Assembly (NCBI GenBank): GCA_903858055.1
Contig: CAIOHM010000424.1
Span: 1 to 7,904, forward strand
DNA from: an uncultured delta proteobacterium
Lineage (GTDB): Bacteria; Myxococcota_A; Polyangia; Polyangiales; Polyangiaceae
DNA: 7,904 nt
Direction: 5' to 3'
How positions within the stretch are numbered: position 1 is the stretch's first letter; each line of letters begins with the position of its first letter. The position numbers were made by a program, and so were the translations under genes. Under the pieces are notes generated by a model that was not told the DNA's origin, made no database searches, and was given only the letters and a program-made list of their open reading frames with translations. Below are positions 1 through 6,967 of the stretch, one piece after another.

Positions 1-3000
1 CGCGCCCCGGATTTCCGCCGCTGCCGCCGTTGCCACCGTTCGCCCCCGTCGCGGAACCTCCGCCCCCGGAGCCGCTCCCGCCGTAGCCACCTCGACCGCC
101 GTTACCGCCGGTCGCGCCGCACGGCGAGCTCCCAGCAACGCCGCCGAACCCGTTCGACGACCCGTCAGGGTCACCGTTCGCCCCGTTGGTGCCGGAGCCG
201 CCGGACGCGCCGTTCGCGCCCGGCGAACCGCTCGAGCCCGCAGCGCCCGCGCCGCCAACGAGGGTGGAGTTCTTCACCCAGAGCGCGGTGCAGTTGGTGC
301 AGGCGAGCGCGATGCTGGCCGCACTCGCAGAGCTCGCGTTCGCGCCGTTGATCACCAGACGATCGAGCACCGTGTAGCTCGTGAGGTTCGAGCCCGTGAC
401 CGCGAGCACCGCGTTGCCCACCCCCGAAGCGCCGTTGATCGTCGCGACGCCCGCCGCGGCAGCGCTGCGGCTCCAGCCGCCCGCGGCATTGTAGCCCGCG
501 TACACGGAGACGCCGTTAACGAGCGTGATGTTGCCGGCATAGGTGCCGCCGGAAACGTAGACGTGGGGCTTTCCCGCGGCTTGCGCCGCGTTGATCCCCG
601 CCTGGAGCGTGCGTTTTGGCGCCGCCTGCGTGCCTGCGTTCGCATCGTTCCCGGTCTGCGCGACGAAGATTGCGCTCGCGATCATCCCGTCGAGGCCGTC
701 GCAGTTCGCGTCGGTGAAGGCGTCGTCGGGCTCGTCGGTGCTGCTGAGGAACGTGCACGCGTACTCGCAGCCGTTGTTCGGGTCACCGTCGCGGTTCACC
801 CAGCCGGCGTTGCAGGAGACGAACTGACACGTACCCGTGTCGCAGGCGGTCACGGCGTTGTTGCGCGCGCAGACCGCGCCGCACGCGCCGCAGTTCTGCA
901 CCGTGCGGATGTTGGTCTCGCAGCCGTTGGGCGTGTTGCTGTCGCAGTTCGAAAAGCCCGTGTTGCAGGCGGTGTAGCCGCAGGCGCCGCTCGCGCAGCT
1001 CGCGCCCGTCGCGTTGGCGGGGTTGCATGCGTTGCCGCAGGTGCCGCAGTCCGTGAGGGTCACGAGCGAGGTCTCGCAGCCGTCCGGTGTGGACGCGTTG
1101 CAATTGCTCCACGTCGCGTTGCACGTACCCACGGCGCACTTGTTGTTGGCCGTGCACACGGGCGTGGCGTTCGCGAGCACGCAGTCGCCGCACTTGGGGA
1201 TGTTGCGCACGGCGCCGCAGTTGTCCGTCACGGTGAGCGCGCCGCACTCGGCGCCCGCCGCCGCGCAGAGCGTCGCGTCCGTCGCTGCGGGGCACCCGCA
1301 CACGTTCGTGAGGCCCGTGCCACCGCACGACACGCCCGTGCCCGTGCACGTGCCGCAGTTCACCGTGCGCGTCTGGCCGCAGTTGTCGGCGGCCGTGTAG
1401 CTCCCGCAGTTGCGGTAGTCGCAGAGCTGCGCCACGGTTTGCGGCGTGCAACCACACACGTTCGCCGTACCGCCGCCGCCGCACGTCACGCCCGTGCCCG
1501 AGCACGTGCCGCAGTTCAGCGTGCTGCCGCAGCCGTCGTCGATGGTTCCGCAGTTCTTCCCCTGCGCCGCGCACGTCGTCGGCACGCACGCCGAGCCGCA
1601 CGTGAACTTGAACGCGTAGTTCCTCAGCGAGGGCGAGTACTTGAGGTCCGAGCTCGCATGCAGCTCCACCTCGAGACGCCCCCAGCGGTAGTCCGCGGGG
1701 AGCGCGCTGAGTGGCGCCAGCCGCGGCAGCTCCATGTACCCGCTCGCGCTCGAGGGCACCCAGCCCTGCGCGTAGAAGCGGTAGTTCACTGGCGCCGTCT
1801 GCGCTCCGTCCACCGTCGGCGCGAACGCAAGCCGGAACTCGATCCAGCTGTTGCTCGGCACGTCCGCGTCCCACTCGAAGCGCGTCGCCGTCGGCGCGTC
1901 CGAAGCGGGGCACTTCGTCATGTCGAACGAGTACGGCCTCGTCCACGTCGCCACCGAGGTGTTCACGCTCTCGCAGTCGTACACCACGCGCGCCGAGATC
2001 ACCGACCCTGCCGCCGCCTGCCCCGAGCTCACCGGGCACAGGTGCACCACGATGCGCCCCGCGTCGCCCTCCGGCTGTGTCGTGTAATACCCGGGCTGCG
2101 TGTTCCCGCAGCCGATGAGCGCGCCGGCGTTCGGGAGGAGGGTCTCGCGGCCATCAATGGTCAGGTAGAATTTGAACGTGCGAAAATCCACGCGCTCGCC
2201 GCTTGCGGGCGGGTTCACCACGAAGCGGTCCACGGCAATCTGCTTGCGCATGAAGAAGAGCGCGCTCTGAGCGCTCGTCTGCACGTCCGAGTTCGAGGGG
2301 TTCCCGTACGTGTAGAGTGCACCCCAGCCGTTTCGGCGCACGATGTCGTACTGGTAGTTGTACCCGCTCGAGAAGTAGTCGTTGTTCGTGACGACCACGT
2401 CGGTCTCGATGCGCGGCTCCACGCCCGTGCCCGTGCCCCACACGTTCGCCCACGCCTGGTTGTTCAGCTGCGTCAGGCTGTCGCCGCACGCGGAGGGGAA
2501 GTCGCTCACCTGAAGCACCGTCGCGAGTGACGTCGTCCTGTTCGCGTTCCAATACGAGAGCAGCTTCGCCCGCGCGGCGCGCAGCGCGAGCGTCACCGGG
2601 TTCCCGGCCGGCTGGCCCCACCAGTCCAAGTTTCCTGGCGACGGCCAATAGCCAAGCAGCGTGCCCGCGTTTGGCGTCACGCCGAGCACCGGGCTCACCG
2701 CGCTGTCGTAGTTCGCCTGGTTGCAGTCGATTCCGCCCGAGCCCGTGAAGAGCGGGTCGCGCCCCACTGCGCCGAGCGAGCCCATCGCGAGCGTGGCGTT
2801 CGCGAAGTAGTCGCCGAAACCCAGGCGGTTGTACTTTACAACGAAGCCTTGGAACGGATCGACGGCGCCGTCGTACGACGCGTAGTCGTAGCCGAGCACC
2901 ACGGCCGTCGCGATCGGCGCCATGGACGCCACGGCGCCCTGGTTGCGGCACGTGGTCGACGTCGGCGCCAAGCGCAGGCCGTCCGCGCTCACGAACGAAG

Positions 3001-3280
3001 GGCCCGCGAGCACCGTGGCGTCGATCGAGTCGCTGTACGCGCAGAACGGGTTGCAGCACTTGTCTTCGAGGCAGCACGACCCTGCCGCCGTCGTCGGCAC
3101 CGAGAGGCCCATGGTTCGCATGCCGCCGTCGACCGCACTCTCCTTCGGGAAAAAGCAGCCGCCCGCGTCGGGTTCGTTCACCGCCGGGGTTGCAACCGCC
3201 GGGGCTGCCGTCGGGGCCTGGGAGCACGCCATGGCGCCCGCGAGCGCCGCGGCCACGAGCCCAAAGATCGCGCGCTTCAT
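1..3280 (-). CDS. Large multidomain lipoprotein: vWA-like module, Cys-rich repeats, beta-helix, Gly-rich tract (3' end outside window)
   Basis: The frame is open from the ATG at 3280 to the left edge with no stop (1093 residues visible), so the C-terminus is missing. Residues 1-19 form a signal peptide ending in AGAMAC, a plausible lipobox with Cys19 as the lipidated residue. Residues about 60-561 are a clear paralog of the 573-aa protein encoded just upstream. They share a CC-x(4)-CC-x(3)-C cluster (69-80), a VVLGYDYASYDG segment (127-138), VSDFPSACG (258-266) and a GRIVVHLCP motif (408-416). By eye this resembles a diverged von Willebrand A domain followed by a beta-sandwich tail ending at FTC (559-561). 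Residues 565-842 are Cys-rich repeats, 871-1008 a probable right-handed parallel beta-helix of DUF1565 style, and 1009-1093 a Gly/Asn/Ser tract. The start is supported by a GGGAG Shine-Dalgarno 7 bases upstream and by ATGA overlap with the preceding gene. It is probably an outer-membrane or surface protein. Its function is unknown, and no catalytic site was recognised. Confidence 0.88.
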   Translation of the reverse strand, partial: MKRAIFGLVAAALAGAMACSQAPTAAPAVATPAVNEPDAGGCFFPKESAVDGGMRTMGLSVPTTAAGSCCLEDKCCNPFCAYSDSIDATVLAGPSFVSADGLRLAPTSTTCRNQGAVASMAPIATAVVLGYDYASYDGAVDPFQGFVVKYNRLGFGDYFANATLAMGSLGAVGRDPLFTGSGGIDCNQANYDSAVSPVLGVTPNAGTLLGYWPSPGNLDWWGQPAGNPVTLALRAARAKLLSYWNANRTTSLATVLQVSDFPSACGDSLTQLNNQAWANVWGTGTGVEPRIETDVVVTNNDYFSSGYNYQYDIVRRNGWGALYTYGNPSNSDVQTSAQSALFFMRKQIAVDRFVVNPPASGERVDFRTFKFYLTIDGRETLLPNAGALIGCGNTQPGYYTTQPEGDAGRIVVHLCPVSSGQAAAGSVISARVVYDCESVNTSVATWTRPYSFDMTKCPASDAPTATRFEWDADVPSNSWIEFRLAFAPTVDGAQTAPVNYRFYAQGWVPSSASGYMELPRLAPLSALPADYRWGRLEVELHASSDLKYSPSLRNYAFKFTCGSACVPTTCAAQGKNCGTIDDGCGSTLNCGTCSGTGVTCGGGGTANVCGCTPQTVAQLCDYRNCGSYTAADNCGQTRTVNCGTCTGTGVSCGGTGLTNVCGCPAATDATLCAAAGAECGALTVTDNCGAVRNIPKCGDCVLANATPVCTANNKCAVGTCNATWSNCNASTPDGCETSLVTLTDCGTCGNACNPANATGASCASGACGYTACNTGFSNCDSNTPNGCETNIRTVQNCGACGAVCARNNAVTACDTGTCQFVSCNAGWVNRDGDPNNGCEYACTFLSSTDEPDDAFTDANCDGLDGMIASAIFVAQTGNDANAGTQAAPKRTLQAGINAAQAAGKPHVYVSGGTYAGNITLVNGVSVYAGYNAAGGWSRSAAAAGVATINGASGVGNAVLAVTGSNLTSYTVLDRLVINGANASSASAASIALACTNCTALWVKNSTLVGGAGAAGSSGSPGANGASGGSGTNGANGDPDGSSNGFGGVAGSSPCGATGGNGGRGGYGGSGSGGGGSATGANGGNGGSGGNPGR
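2..256 (-). other. Gly/Asn/Ser-rich low-complexity tract in the large protein
   Basis: Residues 1009-1093 of the large protein are dominated by Gly, with Asn, Ser and Ala, in GGNGG, GSGG and GANG units that continue past the left edge. One Cys (in SSPCGATGG) interrupts it. Such tracts occur as long loops inserted in myxobacterial beta-helix surface proteins. The tract follows directly on the beta-helix-like segment, so it is more likely a loop or stalk than a separate protein. At the DNA level it is a GCC/ACC/GTT-rich simple-sequence stretch prone to slippage. Confidence 0.8.
257..670 (-). other. DUF1565-style right-handed beta-helix region in the large protein
   Basis: Residues 871-1008 begin IFVAQTGNDANAGT followed by APKRTLQAGINAA. 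This is the usual opening of bacterial parallel beta-helix proteins ('fVs.tGnDan.Gt..aP.rTlq.ai..A'). Short strands with turn residues follow (HVYVSGGTYAGNITL, then VNGVSVYAGYN, then TVLDRLVING). It is preceded by NCDGLDG (859-865), a linker motif often found ahead of this domain in myxobacterial proteins. In the family this fold binds or cleaves polysaccharides or acts as an adhesin. No catalytic residues could be assigned here. The identification is by motif recognition, not a profile search. Confidence 0.7.
755..1123 (-). repeat. Cys-rich repeats, 'GCET' type, period about 52 residues
   Basis: Residues 720-842 of the large protein hold two full repeats and one partial one. Each runs C-N-x(2)-[WF]-x-N-C-[ND]-x(4)-[DN]-G-C-E-T, then an x-[DN]-CG-x-CG-x-x-C core, then two or three further Cys. 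Repeat-equivalent Cys are C720, C772 and C823. The third copy is altered: NCDSN becomes NRDGD and GCET becomes GCEY, losing a Cys, before the chain leaves the repeat region at C842. These repeats are common in secreted proteins of the Polyangia and are presumably disulfide-bonded spacers. Confidence 0.75.
1136..1588 (-). repeat. Cys-rich repeats, 'CGTC' type, period about 48-54 residues
   Basis: Residues 565-715 of the large protein contain three tandem repeats with the order NCG (or ECG), then x(3-5)-D-x-CG, then CG-[TD]-C, then CGG-x-G. The first two end in NVCGC. Equivalent Cys are C577, C625 and C679. The third copy is degenerate and lacks the CGG...NVCGC end. The array starts four residues after the C-terminal FTC of the vWA-like module and runs into the second repeat type. 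It is a likely rigid, disulfide-rich extracellular spacer. Confidence 0.75.
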
Positions 3281-4263
3281 GGAGTCGCTCCCACGAACGC
3301 CACCTTGGGCAGCGTGCCGAAGAGGCGCACGGTCCACCCGACGACACCGCTTGGCTGCTGCACGGAGGCGCTGCCCAGCGTCGTCGCGAGCGACTGGCCC
3401 TCGAGGACGATCGAGCCTGCAGCCGCCGGGACCACGAGCCACACGGCCATGTTGCCGAGCGCCGTACAGCCGCCCGCATCGCCGCTCGCGCCGCGAATCG
3501 CGCCTTGGAAGGCCGCATCGACGACGGGCACGTCCACGTTGCTCCCCGCCGCCGTGCGGAAGCGAAGCACGGCCGCGTTGAGGTTCACCGAGGTCGCCTG
3601 CTTGGCCTCGACGTAGCTCGCCGGCGTGAAGGACCACGTCGACGCGAAGGGGTTATTCGGCTGCGCCAAGAACGAGAAGCCGGAGCCCGAAGCGAGCGGC
3701 GCGCCAAAGCGGAAGCGGCGCGTGCCCCCGTCAACGGCGCCCGAATCGGCGAGCAGCACGAGACCAGGACCTGGTGAACCCCCGCGGGCCACCGCGCTCG
3801 CCCACTGCGTCGCGAAGGCTTGGGGCATCGCCGCGGGGCCCTGCGTGATGACCTCGAGCTGGTTCGTTGCGAAGGCCACGGGACCGTCGCCACAAGGCGT
3901 ACTCTCCGGCAGCGGTCCTCCGTTGATGGGCCCCGTCGGACCCGACACGCCGTCGGGATCCCACTCGGCGTCGCGAATGGGCACGCCCGTGCTGCTGCCG
4001 TCCGCGGGCGGCGGCACGAAGCCGTCCCACCCGACGACCCCCGTGCCCGGCGACCCGTCGCCGAGGGGCGCGGCGTCCACGCGGCCCGCGTCGACGACGG
4101 AAGCGTCGGGCTTCACGGGCGTGGAGGCGTCGCCGCTGCAATCGGTGAAGAGGCACGGATCGGTCGGCTGCGCCGTGGACGAGCCTTCCTTCGAGCAGGC
4201 GATGGGCGCGGCGAGGGCGAGGCCGAGCGCGGCAAGCACGGATGCAGATTGCACACGAAGCAT
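3277..4263 (-). CDS. 328-aa tethered lipoprotein, second copy of a paired family (unknown function)
   Basis: A hydrophobic signal segment (residues 5-22) ends at Cys23 in AAPIAC. The Pro at position -3 is unusual for a lipobox, so signal peptidase II cleavage is likely but not certain. An Asp/Ala/Pro/Gly-rich tether follows (about residues 24-115), then a globular region of about 205 residues. It is a paralog of the 328-aa protein at 6967-5981. Shared features are DPCL-x-T-x-C (36-42), VGWDG (77-81), VP-[IV]-RDA-x-W (94-101), PGP-x-L (164-168), NP-x-A-x-x-WS (204-211), LRF (233-235) and VPA-x-AGS-x-V-x-EGQ-x-L (278-292). Four Cys match between the copies: C37, C42, C124 and C266. The ATG at 4263 shares one base with the stop of the upstream gene (TGATG), and its own stop overlaps the next ATG (ATGA). 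No known domain was recognised. Asp is absent after the lipidated Cys, which by the E. coli rule fits an outer-membrane location. Confidence 0.9.
   Translation of the reverse strand: MLRVQSASVLAALGLALAAPIACSKEGSSTAQPTDPCLFTDCSGDASTPVKPDASVVDAGRVDAAPLGDGSPGTGVVGWDGFVPPPADGSSTGVPIRDAEWDPDGVSGPTGPINGGPLPESTPCGDGPVAFATNQLEVITQGPAAMPQAFATQWASAVARGGSPGPGLVLLADSGAVDGGTRRFRFGAPLASGSGFSFLAQPNNPFASTWSFTPASYVEAKQATSVNLNAAVLRFRTAAGSNVDVPVVDAAFQGAIRGASGDAGGCTALGNMAVWLVVPAAAGSIVLEGQSLATTLGSASVQQPSGVVGWTVRLFGTLPKVAFVGATP
3288..3292 (-). promoter_or_regulatory. Shine-Dalgarno for the large vWA-like protein
   Basis: On the minus strand GGGAG lies 7 bases before the ATG at 3280, inside the end of the preceding gene. 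It supports this start and makes independent re-initiation possible beside the ATGA stop-start overlap. Confidence 0.6.
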
Positions 4264-5984
4264 CAGTTACCGTCCGTACACGTGAAGGTGAGCTTCCAGT
4301 TCTCCACCGTCGGCGAGCGGCGGAGGTCCACGGAGGCAAGGAGCTGCATCTCGACGCGGGCCCACTGGTAATTCGCGGGCAGCTGCGCGATCGCTGCGTT
4401 CGTGAGGTCCACGAAGGTCGCCTCGCTGCCCGGCACCCACTGGAGCGCCGAAGCCGTGACCGCCACGGAAGACGAGGCGAGGTCCGCCTGACGCGGCGCG
4501 AACTTCAGGCGGAAGGTGACGCCCGTGTCGCCGGCGAGGGCCGTGTCCCAGTCGAAGCGCAGCGCGCGCGAGCGGGTCTTGTCGGAGGTTCCGCAGCGCG
4601 AGAGATCGAAGTCGCGCACGTAGGTGGCCGCGGTCGGGAACTGCTCCACGCAGTCGTACACCACGCGCCCCGAGATCGTGAACGCCCCCGCCGCGAGGCC
4701 CACGGTGCCCGGGCAGAGGTTGATGACAATGCGACCGTTCGCGCCTTCCGGGCGCGTGAGCCAGTAGCCCTGCGCCGAGCTGCCGCAGCCCGCCTGCGCG
4801 CCGGCGTTTGGGATGAACCGCTCGGTGCCGTCGGTCGTGAGGTAGAACTTGAAGCTCGCGTCGTCGATCGCCTCGCCGTTCGCGGGCGGGTTGACGTAGA
4901 ACGCCATGGTCTGCTCTTGGCCGCGCATGAACGTCATCGCGTTTCGCATTTGCGTGCGCGCGTCGCTCGGCCACGACTGGCTCATGGCGCCCCAGCCGTT
5001 CAGGCGAACGGTGTCGAAGGCGCTCCGCATCGAGGAGCCCATGTTGAAGCCGATGACGTCGGTCGCCATGCGCGGCTGGCCCGCGGGCGGCTGGAACGCG
5101 GCGGCGTAGGCCTCGCTCGCGAGCGTGTTCATGCCGAGGCCGCACCCGTACTGGTAGTCCGCCGCGGTCACGATGATCGCGAGGGTCGCGACCTTGTTCG
5201 TGTTCCAGTAGTTCGTGAGGCGAGACTTGAGCGTGCGCCACCCGAGCGAGATCGGGTTGCCGCTGCCCATGTCCGTGAAGTCGTCGTTCCAGTAGGGGTC
5301 CGGGAGCTTGCTCACCATGGTCGCGCCTTGGGACGCGAGCGTGTAGGTCCCCGCCCCGACGCTGTCGTAGGAACCCTGGTCGCAGCGCAAATCCCAGCAC
5401 GTCGACACACAGATGCCGAGGAAGCAGTTGCAGTCGTAGCCGCGCCAGAGCGGCTGCCGCCCCACGATGCCGCGCAGGCCGTTCGAGAGCGTGCCGTCGG
5501 TCGCGAAGTCCCCGAGGCCGCGCCGCGCTCCGTCGACGAGCCAGCGGTCGTTGTCGTTCTCCCAGACAGCCAGCACGTTCTGGCCGTCGTCCATCGCGGT
5601 GTCGTACGACATGAGCGTCGCGAGGACGACCGGCGCGGCGAAGGCAGGCGCGTTGACATTCTTGCAAGCTGCACCGACCCCCGGGGTCGGGCTCGCGCCT
5701 TGGAGGCGGATGCCCGACGCGGTGTTCATCGTCGCACCCGCGTCGCCGAGACTCGCGTCCGCCGTGTCGAAGTACGCGCAGTAGTACGGCGGCGCGCAGC
5801 ACTCGGTGCCGGGGCAGCACGCGGGGTAGGTCGGCAGCAGGCCCTGCGTCGAGAGCGACTCGGCGCTCACCGTCGTCTGGACGTACCCCGTGGGGTCCAC
5901 CGAGGGAGCTTCGGTCGGCGGCGTCGCGCAGGCAAATACCGCAAGCAAGCTCGCGGCGACGAGCGAGGAGAGAGCGCGCTTCAT
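4263..5984 (-). CDS. 573-aa lipoprotein with a diverged vWA-like domain
   Basis: The signal peptide (1-18) ends in AVFAC, with Cys19 likely lipidated. Residues 56-69 hold a CC-x(4)-CC-x(5)-C cluster. Residues about 115-430 resemble, by eye, the vWA domain of myxobacterial surface proteins. They contain an opening strand then Y-D-T-A-M-D (127-132), a Cys-rich loop (185-201) ending CDQGSYDS, a SGNP segment (241-244), a strand then TAADYQYGCG (273-282), TDVIGFNMG (308-316), FMRGQ (352-356) and GRIVINLCP (417-425). The usual DxSxS and Thr metal-site residues are replaced. Residues about 430-569 look like a beta-sandwich domain ending ENWKLTFTC, common at the C-termini of such proteins. The ATG at 5984 overlaps the preceding stop (ATGA). 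A much longer reading in the same frame, starting at 7031, is rejected because it would run antiparallel-free but out of frame through the whole 328-aa gene and delete the signal peptide. Paralog of residues 1-561 of the large downstream protein. The exact role is unknown. Confidence 0.9.
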   Translation of the reverse strand: MKRALSSLVAASLLAVFACATPPTEAPSVDPTGYVQTTVSAESLSTQGLLPTYPACCPGTECCAPPYYCAYFDTADASLGDAGATMNTASGIRLQGASPTPGVGAACKNVNAPAFAAPVVLATLMSYDTAMDDGQNVLAVWENDNDRWLVDGARRGLGDFATDGTLSNGLRGIVGRQPLWRGYDCNCFLGICVSTCWDLRCDQGSYDSVGAGTYTLASQGATMVSKLPDPYWNDDFTDMGSGNPISLGWRTLKSRLTNYWNTNKVATLAIIVTAADYQYGCGLGMNTLASEAYAAAFQPPAGQPRMATDVIGFNMGSSMRSAFDTVRLNGWGAMSQSWPSDARTQMRNAMTFMRGQEQTMAFYVNPPANGEAIDDASFKFYLTTDGTERFIPNAGAQAGCGSSAQGYWLTRPEGANGRIVINLCPGTVGLAAGAFTISGRVVYDCVEQFPTAATYVRDFDLSRCGTSDKTRSRALRFDWDTALAGDTGVTFRLKFAPRQADLASSSVAVTASALQWVPGSEATFVDLTNAAIAQLPANYQWARVEMQLLASVDLRRSPTVENWKLTFTCTDGN

Positions 5985-6967
5985 GGGTTCCCCAAGAGGG
6001 CGACGGCCGGCGCGCTTCCGCGGAGCGTGATGCGCCAGTAACCCTGCTGCCCACCGAGGACCGCGTTCGCGGCGCCGAGCCAGCTGCTGAGCGCTTGCCC
6101 CTCGAACACCGTCGAGCCCGCGGACGCGGGCACGTAGACCTCGAGGCCCGAGACGGTGAGAGCCTTGCAAGCCTCCGTGGTTTGGTCGATCGAGAAGCGA
6201 GCATCGAGCTTCGCGGCGACGAACGGGATGTCGACGCTCGCACCCGAAACGGCCTTGAAGCGCAGCTTGGCGGCGGGCCCCGCGGTCGCGGTCGTGTCCG
6301 CCGAGACCACGTAGGTGTTGAAGACGCTCCAGTTGGCCGCGAGCGGGTTCTGTGCAACCTGCAAGAACCCAAAAGGACCGCTCGCCACGTCCGCCCGGGG
6401 CGCGCCGATCTTGAGACCGCGCGCGCCGCCGTCGGGCAGGAGGCCGATCGTGTCGAGGACGATCAGCGCGGGGCCTGGCGCCCCCGTTCGGTTCGCCGCC
6501 GCGCCCCAGGCGTTCGTGAACGGGTCGCTCAACGGGCCGGCGTCGGGGCTGCCCGTGCCGCGCGAACCCGCGGTCGCCACGAGGTCTTTCGTGCTGAACC
6601 CGAGTGGCCCCGCATTCGTGCAGACTGCACGGTTTGGCGGCTCGCCCGGCAACACGGGCCCGCCCGGCCCCACCACGCCGCCGTCTTCCCAGGCCGCGTC
6701 GCGCACGGGCACCGCCGCGTCGTAGGGCGGACGCGAGCCGTCCCAGCCGATGACCGCACCGGAAGCGGCGTCCGACACGGAGGCGTCGTCGGGCTTGGGC
6801 TCCCCGCCGTCGCGGACCGACGCGTCTGCAGGCACCGGCGACCCCGCGTCGTCGCAGCTCGTCAGCAGACAGGGATCCACCGGCGGGTTCGTCGACCCCG
6901 AGCCGGAATTGCAACCCGCAACGGCACCCGCAACGGCGAGGCCTAGCCAAGCACCCGAAAGACGCAT
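5981..6967 (-). CDS. 328-aa tethered lipoprotein, first gene of the operon (unknown function)
   Basis: The signal peptide (1-18) ends in AVAGC with Cys19 followed by Asn. This is a normal lipobox without the Asp that retains lipoproteins in the inner membrane of E. coli. Residues 20-112 are a Gly/Ser then Asp/Ala/Pro-rich tether holding DPCLLTSC (31-38), IGWDG (73-77) and VPVRDAAW (86-93). The globular part runs from about 113 to 328, with conserved C116 and C267, RTGAPGPALIVLD (160-172), NPLAANWS (207-214) and VPASAGSTVFEGQ (279-291). It is a paralog of the 328-aa protein at 4263-3277, with the same length and the same four Cys. The ATG is supported by an AGGGAG ribosome site 5 bases upstream. 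The stop overlaps the next ATG, indicating coupled translation with the vWA-like lipoprotein. The pairing suggests the two products work together at the outer membrane. I recognise no named domain. Confidence 0.9.
   Translation of the reverse strand: MRLSGAWLGLAVAGAVAGCNSGSGSTNPPVDPCLLTSCDDAGSPVPADASVRDGGEPKPDDASVSDAASGAVIGWDGSRPPYDAAVPVRDAAWEDGGVVGPGGPVLPGEPPNRAVCTNAGPLGFSTKDLVATAGSRGTGSPDAGPLSDPFTNAWGAAANRTGAPGPALIVLDTIGLLPDGGARGLKIGAPRADVASGPFGFLQVAQNPLAANWSVFNTYVVSADTTATAGPAAKLRFKAVSGASVDIPFVAAKLDARFSIDQTTEACKALTVSGLEVYVPASAGSTVFEGQALSSWLGAANAVLGGQQGYWRITLRGSAPAVALLGNP

Larger units (their letters stand above)
1..6967 (-). repeat. Two diverged tandem copies of a two-gene lipoprotein unit
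   Basis: The first unit covers 6967-4263 (328-aa lipoprotein plus 573-aa vWA-like lipoprotein). The second runs from 4263 to beyond the left edge (328-aa lipoprotein plus large protein). Gene order, orientation and the ATGA overlap inside each unit are the same. Paralogy is visible only at protein level, as scattered conserved motifs and matching Cys, so the duplication is old. In the second unit the large gene carries Cys-rich, beta-helix and Gly-rich extensions absent from the first. Confidence 0.75.

Noticed and set aside
563..2530. A 655-codon open frame on the plus strand, antisense to the large protein
   Set aside because: It sits exactly in codon register with the minus-strand gene and is rich in Arg, Ala, Val and His. 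This is the usual mirror of a GC-rich coding sequence. It has no motif and lies opposite clearly domain-bearing sequence.
2154..3518. A 454-codon minus-strand frame spanning the junction of the second small lipoprotein and the large gene
   Set aside because: It is out of frame with both supported genes, Arg-rich and without motifs. Both overlapped genes have signal peptides and paralogs.
4242..6041. A 599-codon open frame on the plus strand, antisense to the 573-aa lipoprotein
   Set aside because: It has the same codon-register mirror effect and an Arg/Ala/Val/His-biased composition without recognisable domains.
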